The notes beneath the pieces were generated by a model, which was not told where the DNA came from, did not search any database, and saw only the letters and a list, made by a program, of their open reading frames with translations. This document shows positions 38,411-51,093 of a stretch of DNA of 64,000 nt, one piece after another. Source of the stretch: Nemopilema nomurai (taxonomy: Eukaryota > Cnidaria > Scyphozoa > Rhizostomeae > Rhizostomatidae); assembly GCA_003864495.1 (NCBI GenBank), contig ML133472.1, positions 62,001-126,000 of the forward strand, in the 5' to 3' direction. Within the stretch, counting starts at the first letter, position 1. Each line of letters begins with the position of its first letter. Both the position numbers and the translations under genes were made by a program.

Positions 38411-40087
38411 TGTATATTCTTAGTAAATCGAATTGAAGATTTATCAAGCTTAGCTACTTGCTCAGGGTTGCGTGTAGACTAGATCTGAAAACCAACGTCT
38501 TCTTTGCCGTCCGTTACATTGCAATGTGAAGACATGGCATTTATGGAGATCATTTTCAAAAGTACATAAAGATTCACAGACAATCGAATACAAGAGAATG
38601 AAACTGGGTAGGTATCTACCATAAGCAGTTGGTTGGCTTTCAGAAGATGTAAATTAACGCCTATATTGCATTCGTATATATGAATGCATGAAATGTTTGT
38701 ATTGTTGCCATAGTTTGAGATGATTGATAGATATAGCCTATACTGGGTCTTCTGTTCTTCTGGTTTCTGATTTCAAAGAGTTTTTACTAAACGGATGAAT
38801 AGCTGCTTAACCCTGTCTCTACTTTTAACCTAAAGATAAACAACGTCCGTCTAAATCGTAATTTGCGCGCAAGGTTTTTCTTTTGCTTGGTCTAACGATC
38901 TTCCTTCGCGTGATGTCATGTCCAGCTTTAGATATAACGGCCTCAACACTGAAGGATGGGGAGCGCAAAGTATTCGCTTTGTGAATAGAATTCATTTGTG
39001 CTGGGAATTTTATAACATACGAATCAACTTGCGTGATGAAGTATCCAATGGTTTTTTCTAACCCACAACTCTTAGCTATTTATTGAATTTTACTAGCTTT
39101 CTGGCTTAAAGTTTGGTAATTCGAAAACCTGTCTATAGGTAAACAGGGATAGCAAGTGATGGTAAAAGCCTTTATCGTATTTTCTGCGTTTCGCAAGAAA
39201 AGAAGGTTTCAAAGGAAAGACGGAAAATATGCTAGTGTATATACCCTGAAGAAATTAAATTGTCAACAACTAACATTCAAAGTAAGAAGAAACAAGGGAC
39301 AGAAATACAGAATGGCCATTAGAGATGAAAATTGAAAAAAATTAGAAATACGACACCCTCCTGTCACAGAGAATGAAGTCAAGAGAGGTTAATTTTCTGG
39401 TTAGCCATCTCCATGCGTAGGTGACAGTTTTAAATAGCGAAAAATTCTTGTCATTAAATGGTGAATCGAAACTATTGGACAATTGCAGGAAGGCTTCAGG
39501 GTCTGAGACAGGTGTCATCAATACCACATGAAAGATCTACAAAAATAATATAACCGAAAGATTAATCTTTCGTACCAAAAAGTCAATCCTGGAGATTATG
39601 CTATTGATTACATTGGCGGTCATCCGTAGGAAAGGGATGATGATGTGACAAAGAATCAATGATGTGTCATAGTTTCATGGGTTTAGGGTTGCTCCAAATG
39701 GGCTTCCGTACCAGGATGGGTGTGAGGGACAAAACGGAACTGAAAGAGATACTGGTCCTTTCATCCATTAGTAAAATAAATTTCACTGCAAACATTATAG
39801 CTTCATTGGCGTATTTTATTGTGCAAGGGATTTCAGAGCATATTAACGGAAATAGTGCTAATGTTAGTTTAAGGCTGGGCGAAGAAAAGAAAAAATGTCA
39901 CCAGTAAAATTCATCATTTCCATGGAACACAATGTAATGAAAGAGAGTATGGTTCCGTACAGGGCAATATTCTACGGTGTTATTCCAGGCAATGCATCAG
40001 AATGCCTTGAAAATGAAATTAGCAAATCACATTATAACAATAAAGGAACACAACGCAGCACAACCGCGAGGTGGGGCAGACATCTAA
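38411..40087. other. Intergenic, nothing recognised
   Basis: I see no gene, RNA or mobile element with support. Short frames on both strands (for example 39659-39907) lack family resemblance and splice context. Confidence 0.5.
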
Positions 40088-40153
40088 GGGGTGCCAAAAG
40101 GGGTGCCAAAAGGGGTGTCAAAAGGGGTGTCAAAAGGGTGCCAAAAGGGGTGC
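40088..40153. repeat. 12-bp tandem repeat, about 5.5 copies
   Basis: Unit GGGGTGCCAAAA, with the variant GGGGTGTCAAAA in the third and fourth copies and a one-base loss in the fifth. It reads as KGCQ or GVKR repeats in two frames, which explains the overlapping open frames here. Confidence 0.85.
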
Positions 40154-40329
40154 AGCCCTTCGCTGTTCACTGTCGATTCACTATCCAGGCAAAATCTTTG
40201 GCTTTCTTACATCGGTACTTTTCCATGCTCTAGAACCATTAATGTTCCCCTTAATTTTTGGGGACAGTTTATTCCGTTCTTCAAGACATAGAGAAAAACC
40301 GTCAATAGTAGAATCCATCTCTTTTACTA

Positions 40330-40510
40330 CAACTATTAAGACATCACACGCAGTTAATACTGCACGACGCGTTCCACAATGACGTCCCACAATTGCATTG
40401 GCATTTTCCATATTTTGATAGTTCCATTTTGATTCCGATTCTGGCTAAATCTTGCCTTACTGTCTCCACCCAGGTCGCCTTGGTCATTCTTGTGGTCGTT
40501 TTGCTTTCCT
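40330..40510 (-). mobile_element. Degenerate 3' fragment of a LINE-type retrotransposon
   Basis: On the minus strand 40441-40475 read TWVETVRQDLAR and then IGIK. This resembles the short Trp-x-x-Thr-Val-x-x-Asp-Leu segment found near the C-terminus of many LINE polyproteins. After a frame change, 40340-40411 read ENANAIVGRHCGTRRAVLTA, resembling the following W-A-x-A-x-x-D-R-x-x-W-R-x-x-V-x-A segment with several key residues lost. Only the last stretch is present, it is frame-broken, and no reverse transcriptase core is seen. Assignment to a clade is not possible. Confidence 0.45.
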
Positions 40511-40772
40511 TCGATATTTCTTAAGGGTTTTTCTTGCTGGTGTTTCTGGATGCCAGTGCGTGATATGCCCTAGTCATGTTAGTCTTATTTCCCCTATTAT
40601 TTTACTCTATGGTTTACATCTCGTTCTTACATACAGCTGGTTGCTGGTAATATTTCTTTGCAAGTCTTTGATATCTCTTTTACTAAAGGCGAATTAACAA
40701 TTGGAATTCCTTTTCTTTTTCTTAGGAATAGCAGTAGGAATAGCAGTCTACAATGGAACATTTATAGCAAGT

Positions 40773-41077
40773 CAGCGGCGTAGCTAGGGGGGCAGGGGGC
40801 AGCTGCCCCCCACCAAATGTTTCCAGCTGCTTGTCGGAAAATTTACCACGTGAACAATTTCATCAATAGATATCTTTTTCAAGTTTGAACCTAAGAAGAA
40901 AATCAAGTCAATTTTTTAACTGTTATTGATAGAGCTTCACGCGCATATCCATTCATTTCATAAAACCAAATGGCGGCAACCACCAAACTTCAAAGGTTTT
41001 GGTTAGAAAATTTGTCAACATTGTCGGAATTTGACCGACTTTCGCCCCTCCATCGCTAAATCGTAGCTACGCCACTG
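40773..41077. mobile_element. hAT-type MITE, 305 bp, with 8-bp target duplication
   Basis: The element begins CAGCGGCGTAGCTA and ends TAGCTACGCCACTG, which are inverted copies of CAGYGGCGTAGCTA. The same 8 bp, TAGCAAGT, flanks it at 40765-40772 and 41078-41085. Eight-base target duplications and CAGYGGCGTAGC-type ends are typical of non-autonomous hAT elements. The interior has no transposase reading frame, and subterminal G-rich and C-rich tracts extend the foldback. The perfect target duplication suggests an intact or fairly recent insertion. Confidence 0.9.
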
Positions 41078-41085
41078 TAGCAAGT

Positions 41086-44000
41086 GACCCTTTGTCTTTG
41101 GCATCTCAGCCGATTTGATGCAGTTTTATGTCATGTTTGGAAGATGATCCTTTGGGTGTGGGAGGTGTGTCTGGTTGTGTTCCATTTACAACCTCATTAA
41201 GGGAAAGAAGCTTATCTATGAACGTGCCCTTGTCGCATTGGCCAATAGCTTGACACTCCAAGAATTGGCCCACAAAATACCCATTTCATGTCACAAAATC
41301 GAAGGTATTGGTTTCCAGCGCTTTTGCTCTGCATACAAAGCTAGGGTATTTATGGTGAAAATATCCAATTCCAGTTCCCTACTCTACATAAAGTGTGTAC
41401 TTGCAGAGAATTGTATGCCGCCCTCAAGCATGATATTCAAGAGATAATTAAGTATACATTGAGTTGTGTTAAAAACCAGCACAGAAAATCTGCCAACCAT
41501 CAAAGTTACTATTCGACAAAAAACCAAATAACGTGCCACGTAGCATTAAAAAGTTGGATGCGAAACTTTTTCAATCGTCAGCCCGTCGTAGCTTGCTTGC
41601 TAACTTTCAAGACAAATCGAAGCCGTCCAGGAACAATATAGAAATAAGCATAATGCAGTTTTTTATTTTTAAGTCAATAGCTTTTCAAAAACACTCAAGT
41701 AGCAAATGACGACAAGCCCTTTGACTGGGGTGACCCCACCCTGGGTAGCAGCCACAAAAGGCCTTTCTTTGCCTTTTAAAATGAGATCGATATGTGAGTC
41801 GGCGAGGTACGGTGTGATAGGATGTGATTTCATTTCTTATTTGAATTTTTGTGACTCTGACGTCATTGAAGGATTATGTGGTGACGAAACGAAACTCCCA
41901 AGCAAAGTTCAAACTCCATGTAGTTGACATTTCGCCTACGTGTCTGCAGGACTGGGTTACCTGACGCCATCTTCCATTTCAGGTTTCCTTCCAAACCGAA
42001 AGCAAAACCACTTTGCTTATCTGCGTGACGAAGTATTGTCTTTCCTGTATGACGAAGCAGTTATTCGGACCCTGCCTCGTTCTGAAAGCGCTTTTGGCGC
42101 CAAAATTCACAGTATCAAAGGCAAATATAGAAGGAGGCTAAACGCTTAAATTGTATGACCGTATGAATTCAAAAGTCTTTAATGGCGCAAGTGTGACAGT
42201 GGAGTGAAAATACGTTTGTATTGATTTCTTCACCTTCGAAATGAAGTGATTTTCAACCGGGTCTTGAAATTGATGCACTCGTGACTACCTCGTTTTGGTG
42301 TTAACAGAAACCCTGATACAAGATGATAACCAGTGAACACAAGTGAAGCAAATTTAGCCAAAAGATTTAAGTTTCTTATTCGTTTTTAACCAGACATGGT
42401 CTTTTTTTTGGTTTCATACCTATAATTGAAGCTTCTCCAAATGCGGCCCTTCCTAAGTGAATTATCCAACTCCAAGGATTCAGTGTCTCTTTAAAAGCGC
42501 TCATGAAAAATAATGAATTTTTAAGACGCTTGGATTTTCTGGACAGCCCGTCTTTTTTAGCTCACCCAAACTTCATCCCAACCAGTCATTAGAATGTTCT
42601 GCATAGGCCAAAAGCAGTTTACTGCGCGGCAATAAAAGGCAGTGCTTGATTCTACAATCCTTTGGTTTATCACTGCTGCGCGGCGAGCCACAAAAATCAA
42701 GTTAGCCGTTCTTTATAATTCAGTGCGCAGAAAGTGACTTCCCAGGTCAAATGTTTGGAGATCTTGATTGACCGTGGGATCTCGTAAAACGGATTTCGTC
42801 ACTGTTAATATGGTAGCAATGCAGTTAATCTAAGGGATTGCATGCGATTTGCATCCTGATTCAAAAACATTGGTCTATGTAAGAGAAAAAGGTATCAATA
42901 ACAAAATAACCGAATGCCTTATGAATAAACTTATTCAATGTCTGCACAAACAGGTGACAACCAGCAGGTGAAATTTGCATAATTTATGTCATAGCTGCCA
43001 AGGAGTTTCAGCGGGCCAAATTCATTTGCAAATGAAAGCATTACTGGGAATGGATTACTATGCAAAGGAAGGATAAAGCAGGATTTCGGTAGGAGGGTTG
43101 TAAGGTAAAATCGCGGAGCAATGCTCTTCATCTCTCAACTGATGCTTGTATTACTGCAGTGCCGCCTGGAGCTTAAGAATAGAAGGTTGTCGAAATAAAA
43201 CAATTCCTTATAGTTATTGTTATTCCTTATTGCACTTTCAGTTTCGTATTGCTTCCCGAAAGATTCTCGGGCGGCTATTTTCTTAGAAAGAAATTTCAAG
43301 TCGCCTGTTTAGCACACCCGGTGATTATTCAAATCATTTATGAATGCAGATTCTAACGGGACGCAGTCCGCAGGAGAAAGAGGTTTGGGGCCCAGGGCGT
43401 GCGACAAAATGAGTCTCTAAGCATGTGATAAAATTCTTCGCGGCAAGCTCTAATCCATCGCTAATATAAAAGCTTGTCGCTACGTCAAAAATTGTCAAAG
43501 CATAGAAAATTTAGAACAGTTGATTTTTAAGATTAGAAATTTGTGCATCAAAATTTATATTAAGTTAACTGGAGGTATAATATCAAAATATCGATGAAAG
43601 GCATTAAGTATAGCAAAAATCTATGAAACTGTTGGGAATCTGGATGAATTCCAGATGTGAAGGGTATAATGATAAGTAATGCGAAAGAAAATCGGCACGT
43701 TTGTGGATTAAATCCTTGGGGAGCCAGAAGCCAGCCACGGCGTCAAAAATACGTTCACGCACAACGCTTTCAACATAATGGGGTTGTAAGAGGCTCGCAG
43801 GAGAACACAACCGTCACACCTAAAGATCATTTTCTAAACACGTCGTAAATTTACATCATTATCAACAGAAAGATTTATGCTAAGCAAGTATTGCAAAGAG
43901 CTTTTGACGTATAGAACTTTAAGTTTATGTGCTTCTGCGATGGTTGAACTTTCAGGACCGTAATTCATCCTAAAAAAATTGTTCGAGCCAAACCCCTCCC

Positions 44001-44877
44001 CTTCATCTCCAAGGCCTACCGAATATTTTTGCTTCCTACCATAATTCTAATTGCTCCGGTTGCTTTGAATCAACGAGTCGTTAGTTTTCCCTTTACAAGG
44101 GTGTTAAACTTTCATTTCAGACATATGCTGATTTCAGATGAATTTGTTTGGAATTTTAAAATGACGTCACGCCATGATCATCATACGAGCGATGGATGTG
44201 TGACTTCATTTTACGAAACACATAAAACTTGACTACCCTAAACGACACCAATACACTACCACAAAAAGAGAAGGAAATGATTTGCCAAACAATCGCTCAG
44301 CGATGCTTTTGTCATATACGATCATATGAAAGGAAAGAATTTGCCCTAAAATATGCGGGACCTTCACAATTGACGTAAGCGTTTCTTAAACAAAGAGACA
44401 TGACCTGTGCTATACAACACGATCTACCATGAACACCCTTAAATAGACCGAAATTGAAAGTATTCGCATAGTTTGCTAGCTCGTGGAATAGGAACGAAAG
44501 ATCTGATTTAGAAAAAATTGTTTCTAAAGTGAGCCACACTTTCCGTAAGTTGCCGTCAAGTGAAGCTCTTTGATTGGAGACCAACCATAGTCGATAATAC
44601 AGAGGAACTAAGTAAAGGCCCTGGGCGGCTTTTCCCAAAGCGCCTCTTCGCTGTCTCCCCCAGAAACATGACACAGAAGGCCAATTTATTTATAGACGGC
44701 TGTTTATTTCCTTGACAACAAAAATTTCCTCGTCTGTCAATCTCAAATGTGTCCAGTGGGAAGTGGAATAATGGCGGAAGAGCAGTGGCGATATTTGATT
44801 AAGATATTTAGTTAGTTCACACTTTTGTTTGTGTTGTCAAGGGTCACGATCCCAGCAGATCGTAAGGAGAATTTGAT
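41086..44877. other. Intergenic, nothing recognised; includes DCLK upstream region
   Basis: Several open frames of 60 to 120 codons occur on both strands (41175-41447, 41706-41927, 41940-42149, 44312-44674 minus). None resembles a family I know or shows matching splice sites. The last few hundred bases must contain the promoter and 5' UTR of the kinase gene, but no core promoter motif is convincing. Confidence 0.5.
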
Positions 44878-47800
44878 ATGACAATGGAGCAGCGAGAAGG
44901 ACTTATGTTCACGAGCAAACTGCCTGTACTGACAAGTCGGTATGCACATCGGCCTAGGCGTTTGCCGCGGATAATGGAGAATGTCAGTCGACCGAATAAT
45001 GTGAGTAAGTCAGTGGTGTTTTATAAAAATGGCGACAAGCATTTTCAAGGGCACCATGTTGTTGTCACACAGAGGAAGTATAGGAGTTTCGACAGCTTGC
45101 TTACCGAATTGACCCGCGTTACAAAGCTGCCACACGGAGTGCGATTTTTGCTGACACCGACAACTGGGAGGCGGGTAGAAACGCTGGAGGGGCTGGAAGA
45201 TGGCAAGTCTTACATTGCATCATCCTTTTCAAAGTTAAGAAGAATACATTACGGAACGAGCCTAATAAAGGTTGACGATGAACAAAGAAAGGAGCTGCAT
45301 GCTCGCAAAATTGACAATATCCGATTGAAACCTCTGCATTACAAACCCGATTCGCACAGCCGAGAAAGTAAAAAGCTTCAAACGATTTCTACGAACAAAA
45401 CAAACTCGAATGTAATAAAGCCACGGTTAATAACAGTCATACGAAATGGTTTTAGACCGCGGAGAATAGTTAAAGTTCTATTAAACCGAAGAACTGCTCA
45501 GACGTTTGAACAGGTTCTCGACGATGTTACTTCAGCAGTGGGAGTCATTGGGGGCTCAGGGGTGCGTAAATTATTTACTGTCGATGGGAAACAGGTTCAA
45601 GGGCTTTCTGATTTACTAAACTCGGATAACTTCACGTTTATTGCAGTTGGAGATGAGAAATTTCATGCAAACGATTTGCAGGATATATTGAAAGAGTCGA
45701 ATATTAATCAGAGTGAACACAAAACGAAGCACCATAAGAAATCCAGGCACGAAAAAGAGTTAGCTGTTAGACTTGGTCCTTCATTATCGACTAACGATGG
45801 AGATGATAATGATATGCTCAGTACTACGTCTAGTAGAGTGACGGGAGGAGACGAAGTGAGCATTGGATCTAATCGAACTAGTGTTAAGAACAAGCATACA
45901 AAGCTACCTCACATTAAAGAGTTTGATCAAAGTAAATTGGTGAATGAACTCCACGTAAACGTTGGTAACAAACAGAAGGACATAGTGCTACCACCTATTG
46001 ATACAAATAATAACAACCACACAGTGCATAATAGAGAAAAGGACAAAACAGATAAATCAAACGAAAAGCATGTTGATGAGCAAAAAGCTGTAAAATCACC
46101 AAGAAAAGAGACAGAAAAGTCACCAAGAAAAGATATTGAGAGTGTGGAAAAAGAACCTGAAAAATTAGAGAAGAAAGAAATAAAAAATATCAGAGAGTTA
46201 TTTGACATTGGTAGGAAACTCGGGGATGGGAATTTCGCTGTGGTGAGAGAATGTGTCCACAAGGTCACCAATGAAAAGTATGCACTGAAGATTATTGACC
46301 GTAGTAAGCTGAAAGGAAAGGAGAAGATGTTAGAAAATGAGATTCAGATCATGAAAAGGTGTAATCACCCAAACATTGTCAATCTTGTTGATGACTTTCA
46401 CGGCATTACAGAGATATATCTTGTCATGGAACTGATCCCAGGTGGGGATTTGTTTGACGCCATTTCCACGGCAGTGAAGTTTACTGAGTCAGTTGCAGCA
46501 AATTACGTTCATGACATTTGTCAATCATTGCATTACCTACACAAAAGAAGGATAGTCCATAGAGACTTGAAGCCTGAGAACCTCATGGTAAGTTATTTTT
46601 ATGCATTTTGTGTGTGAGTTTTATAGATGTCCATGCTTGTTCTAGGTCACGATTTTGATCTATAGGAATGAAAGATTTTTATTGAAGTAGTAGATATGCT
46701 AACACAGTGACCTGTGAAGTAAAGTTGGTGAAGCCCACATATTATTCACTACTTGCTGGTAGGTCTTTACACCTCTTCTATTATGAGACCTGCTCTCTTA
46801 TCAAATGCCTAAACAAAATATATATTGTTAAACTTGCTGGTAAGAATTCCATTTTAGCAGCCCTTCTCAATGGTACTGAGCGCAACAAAATGTCTATTGT
46901 ATCTTTTGTCATAGCAACAAGCATACCTACATTCATAGTTGAAAATCTACTTTTTGAAATTTGAATAAACGTTTTCATCTCTCGATTTGCAGTATTGTCT
47001 TTCATATGACGTAGCTCCTTGCTACAATACATTGAATTCAATCTGCCACCACAATATTTCCAACCACATCCCACCATGATATATTGCCATGACAAGTCTT
47101 TATATTGACAGGTCAATGTTATGGCAACTGAAAATTTTCAATATTTCCACCAGCAGAAACAACTGCTTTTTAAGATAAACACTCTTATAAAACAGCTTCT
47201 GTCAAAATTGGCTTACCACCTTATCCTGCAAGTGTTTGCCTTGTCTTCACAACCATTGAAATTTAATTCATAATGCTTCTAGCTGCAAATAAATCACCAC
47301 CAGGGTTTCTTGTATGGCCCTAAAGGGGGGGGGGGGAGGTGAACTTCTTGATGGATAAATTGAGATGCCATAGTATGCAGGTCCAATTGATGGGGAAAAG
47401 GGTGTTGTTTTGGCTTTTCAATTAAGTCTTTGGATTTATTTAGATGGTATGTGTTTGCATATTTTTCGTCGGCCCTTCATCAGGAGGTGTACTTGGGCAT
47501 TCACTAAAGATCTCATTGATAAATCTCTGTAGTCTCATCTACCAAAATCATTTCAAGAATAACATTAAAAACCCTAATCAATTCAATGCAACATAATCTT
47601 GTTCCCATATCTTAGTCCATACTATGCGAATTATTCCAATGTCGTTTCCCACAGAAATGTCTTTGTGAAGTTGTCTGTCTTAATTGTGGTTTTAAAACGT
47701 TCGTTTGCACCAGCATATACTTCACTGTAAAGCAGCCTTACTTTGTTTATTATCTTTTATAACTGTTTCCAAGTGGTATCATCCTTGGTTAATTTGTAAG

Positions 47801-50800
47801 GTACTTTCAAAGCTTCACGTCACCGCGAAAGGAAATGCGTCAGAGAAATAATTTCCAGTTTTGAATTCTAAATTTTCGCAGAAACATGAAATCTTGTCGA
47901 GGCTCGTTGGGCGAAAATATTTCTTTCGTTTTACTTTCACTCCTAGTGTATTCTACATTTGCGCACTTTAGTTATTGGATTTTATTTTGTTTTTGAGCAG
48001 TGAATTGTTGCATTTACTCATTCCCGCATTTCATATCACAGCCACGCACTTTGTGTAGAAGTTCATCAGGAAAATCCGGCATTTTCCCCACCTGGGAATG
48101 GTTATCATGTTTCACCAACGAATACCTTTTTACACTCGGGAACGAATGGGCGTTCAACTTTCTTTTCATCTTTTTTCATTAGTCCCAAAGGAGACATTGA
48201 TCACGAGATGCCAAGATTTCGTCTCTAAACTTTCGAACAGCCATCTTCCTTAGAGTGGCACAAGAGACTTCTTAAGTCATTTTTGTGAATGAACAGCTTT
48301 TGATTTTCAAAGTAATGATATTTCACGCGTTTTAGCTTTCAATCTTTCACGCGTCCTTTTCTGGCCGGGATAGTGACCTAACCCTCTTTAAACTACTTTC
48401 TATAATAGTCGGCCTTTTTGACCATCCATTTGACATAAAAAGCCTTTGGTGATTTCTGTATGTGAAGAACTCCTTTCAATTTTGCCAGCGTATGAGTAGA
48501 TGTTATTAATGCAAACGTTGCCGATTCTAAAGTGGCCACAGTAACATCCGATTGATATTACGATTTCGTTGAATTCTAATATTACATGTTTTCATTCCTA
48601 CTGTTAATCGTACAAAACACTTTTGCCATAGAGATGAAGCATACAGCTGACAAATACATGGGTTTTAACACATAATTCTTAACCCAACCACAGCGTAGAC
48701 GAAATAACTCGTTCTTATTTTCTGGTTTTAATGAACTTGTCAACAACCAGAAAGTAGGTCTTCTAGCAGAAGTGATGAGCATCTTTAGGCACACCCTTCT
48801 AATAGACATTTCACATTTCCAAATTTGCCTGTTTATTCTTGGACACTACAAGAAGACCAAATGGTTTTTTCTGAGTTTTTAGACCCTGTGAAATATGCTA
48901 AAAGCGATGGTTAGGGTATTCATGTGATACGCTGTGATCAGTTTTGTTTTGGCAGTGTCTCTAAGCAACGTCAGCCGCGTGCGTAACGTTAGCCAAAAAA
49001 AGCTGAGTTAGGGGAAATCAAAGTAAACAGATCAATGTTTTTCGTGTTTCGTTGCTTTGTATGTTTGCGCGAAAGATCTTTTATTGCATATACGATTCAG
49101 CCAAATGCAAACAGGGTTGTCTGACATTATTGGGTCGTAAAAATTAATTAATTCGACAAGTAATACTCTACTACCAGATTTGCCGGGAATGTACCCACAA
49201 ACTCATCAATGTTATCTCACACAGAAGGTTAAGTTATTCCAAAGTACAGAAGGGTAACACTATCTGAAATTGAAGCTTTTGGAAAATCCATTAGTTTCAT
49301 AGGAGAGATAAAGAGTTCTTGGAGATTAACGATCTGATAGCATGAAATGACAATTGATCGAGATTCGACATGGAAACGAAAGGACCCGCTTCAAAGGTCA
49401 GAACAATGTATTACATAACTTTCCTGGCCAATTTTTGTCAACTTTTAGCCAGACTAAAGTCTTGGTACTATTGATACTATCTCAGTAGTCAGGAAATGGC
49501 TGTTTTGTTCTTATAATATCTGTCACTGTAAGCTTTATTGGGCAAAGGTATATAGTTAAGCAATGCAGAAGGAATCATCAGCTCTTTGTTTTCGTCGATT
49601 GGCCTAATCTTAGGCAAACTACCAAGGCCTAGATTACGTAAACCCTGATGTAATCTGTAACCTGATGTCTAGAATCTGCCATCTGACGTTGGCAGCACGA
49701 CTCGAAATATTTCTTAGTTTTTAATATAATGCTAATGTAGATTGGCAAGTTGTCTTGTCTTTCAATCGGTAGTGAAAATTCAACTTGATGCTATTTAGCA
49801 ACCAAGCCGTGTTTTCAGGCTCTTATAGTTAGTAATTGCGTGCCAACAAATATTCTTTTCCACGTTGTTGACTTCCGTTCAGCTTATCAAAACTAAAAAA
49901 GATGTCCGTATTTGCGTTGTGCAGTTGGTGTTGAGTCGCCAGATTTCTGTCTTTTGCGTTTAGTTATCCAATGTAAACACCCATTCAGCGTTGTTTGAGC
50001 GTTGTTTTCTCTTCCCGAGGACACTCATTGCTGAACCAACTACGTTGAACCAACTCATTTCTCCTTTTGTCTCGTGTTTTCAAGTCTACACACCTGTGTA
50101 TTCAATCACAGAGAAACACGTTGCCTTGACTTCTATTTGCATTCACAAATAGATTAATTTATCTTCCTTCAAAAGGCACATTTTCTAAGTTGTCAAAAGC
50201 AGTACTGATTTGTTTTTTTTGTCAAAAGCAGTGCTGATTTGTTTTTTCATGCAAATTCACGGACTCGTTGATTTTGATTTCATCTTGACTTCAATGAAAA
50301 GCGCAATAATCCGTTCTGTTGGCAAATGCTCTTTATGCATGTTTGATAAAGAAATTTGTCATTTTCTGTTTTGCTCGAATGGCTTTTAAGTGTTTATCAT
50401 TTATCAAGAGAACCTCCTGGAAATGTTGAAAATAATAACCGTTACTTCCAGCCATGTAATGACACTTAAACCTCTCCTGAGATACGTAATGATATTAATG
50501 AGATAATTTTTTATCAGGTGTATGAAGGCCCTGGCGGCAGAAAAACATTGAAACTGGCTGATTTTGGCCTTGCTATGGAAGTAAAGGAGCCAATTTACAC
50601 TGTCTGTGGAACACCAACCTATGTTGCTCCAGAAATATTACGCGAGTCTGGTTATGGCCTAAGTGTGGACATGTGGGCCGCTGGGGTGATTGCGTACATC
50701 ATGCTTTGCGGTTTCCCGCCCTTCCGAAGCACGAAAAGGAGGCAGAGCGAACTATTCGACCTAATACAAGAAGGTAATTACGAGTTTCTCTCTCCTTACT

Positions 50801-51093
50801 GGGACGAAGTTTCGGATGATGCCAAAGATTTTGTGTCTTGTCTGCTAGTTGTGGATATCCCAACGCGATACACTGCCGAGCAAGCTCTTACTCATTCTTG
50901 GGTGAAGGGAAAGATCTCGGAGTCACGAGGAACGACTGCGATTGGAGACGACGAAAGCATGGCTGGAACGAGCGCAGCTATTTCCAAATTCAAAACTGCC
51001 GCCATTTCGATTCAGTCGGTGCAGCGACTGAAAATGTTGGCTGCCGACTTCCAGGAGCATCGCGGAGAGAAGATCCTTACACATGTGAAGTAG
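44878..51093 (+). CDS. DCLK: Doublecortin-like kinase (two DCX domains plus Ser/Thr kinase)
   Basis: DCLKs bind and stabilise microtubules through tandem doublecortin domains and carry a CaMK-type kinase. Exon 1 is 44878-46587 (570 codons) and exon 2 is 50518-51093 (191 codons plus stop), joined in phase 0 as PENLM|VYEGPGG; total 761 residues. Domains: DCX1 about residues 44-130 ([20 protein letters not shown]), DCX2 about 180-275 ([19 protein letters not shown]), a charged Lys/Glu/Ser linker to about 440, then the kinase from [15 protein letters not shown] at 442. Catalytic residues are intact: Gly loop 449-453, Lys471, HRD 561-563, DFG 585-587, APE 607-609. [12 protein letters not shown] and [20 protein letters not shown] are close to vertebrate DCLK. 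The second Met (residue 3) is an alternative start. Only one coding intron interrupts it, far fewer than in vertebrate DCLK genes. Confidence 0.95.
47325..47336. repeat. G12 homopolymer in the DCLK intron
   Basis: Twelve consecutive G in the 3.9-kb DCLK intron. Like the C runs elsewhere in the window it is a simple repeat with uncertain length. Confidence 0.75.
50192..50247. repeat. 29-bp tandem duplication in the DCLK intron
   Basis: GTCAAAAGCAGTACTGATTT followed by a T run is repeated immediately with one substitution (GTGCTG) and a shorter T run. It lies about 270 bp before the acceptor of exon 2. Confidence 0.85.

Noticed and set aside
40452..40697. Hydrophobic 81-codon plus-strand frame that looks like a membrane protein
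   Set aside because: Its first part is antisense to the LINE remnant and the rest is T-rich; no membrane protein family fits.
45708..46271. Minus-strand Ser/Phe-rich frames
   Set aside because: They are antisense to the Lys/Glu-rich linker of DCLK.
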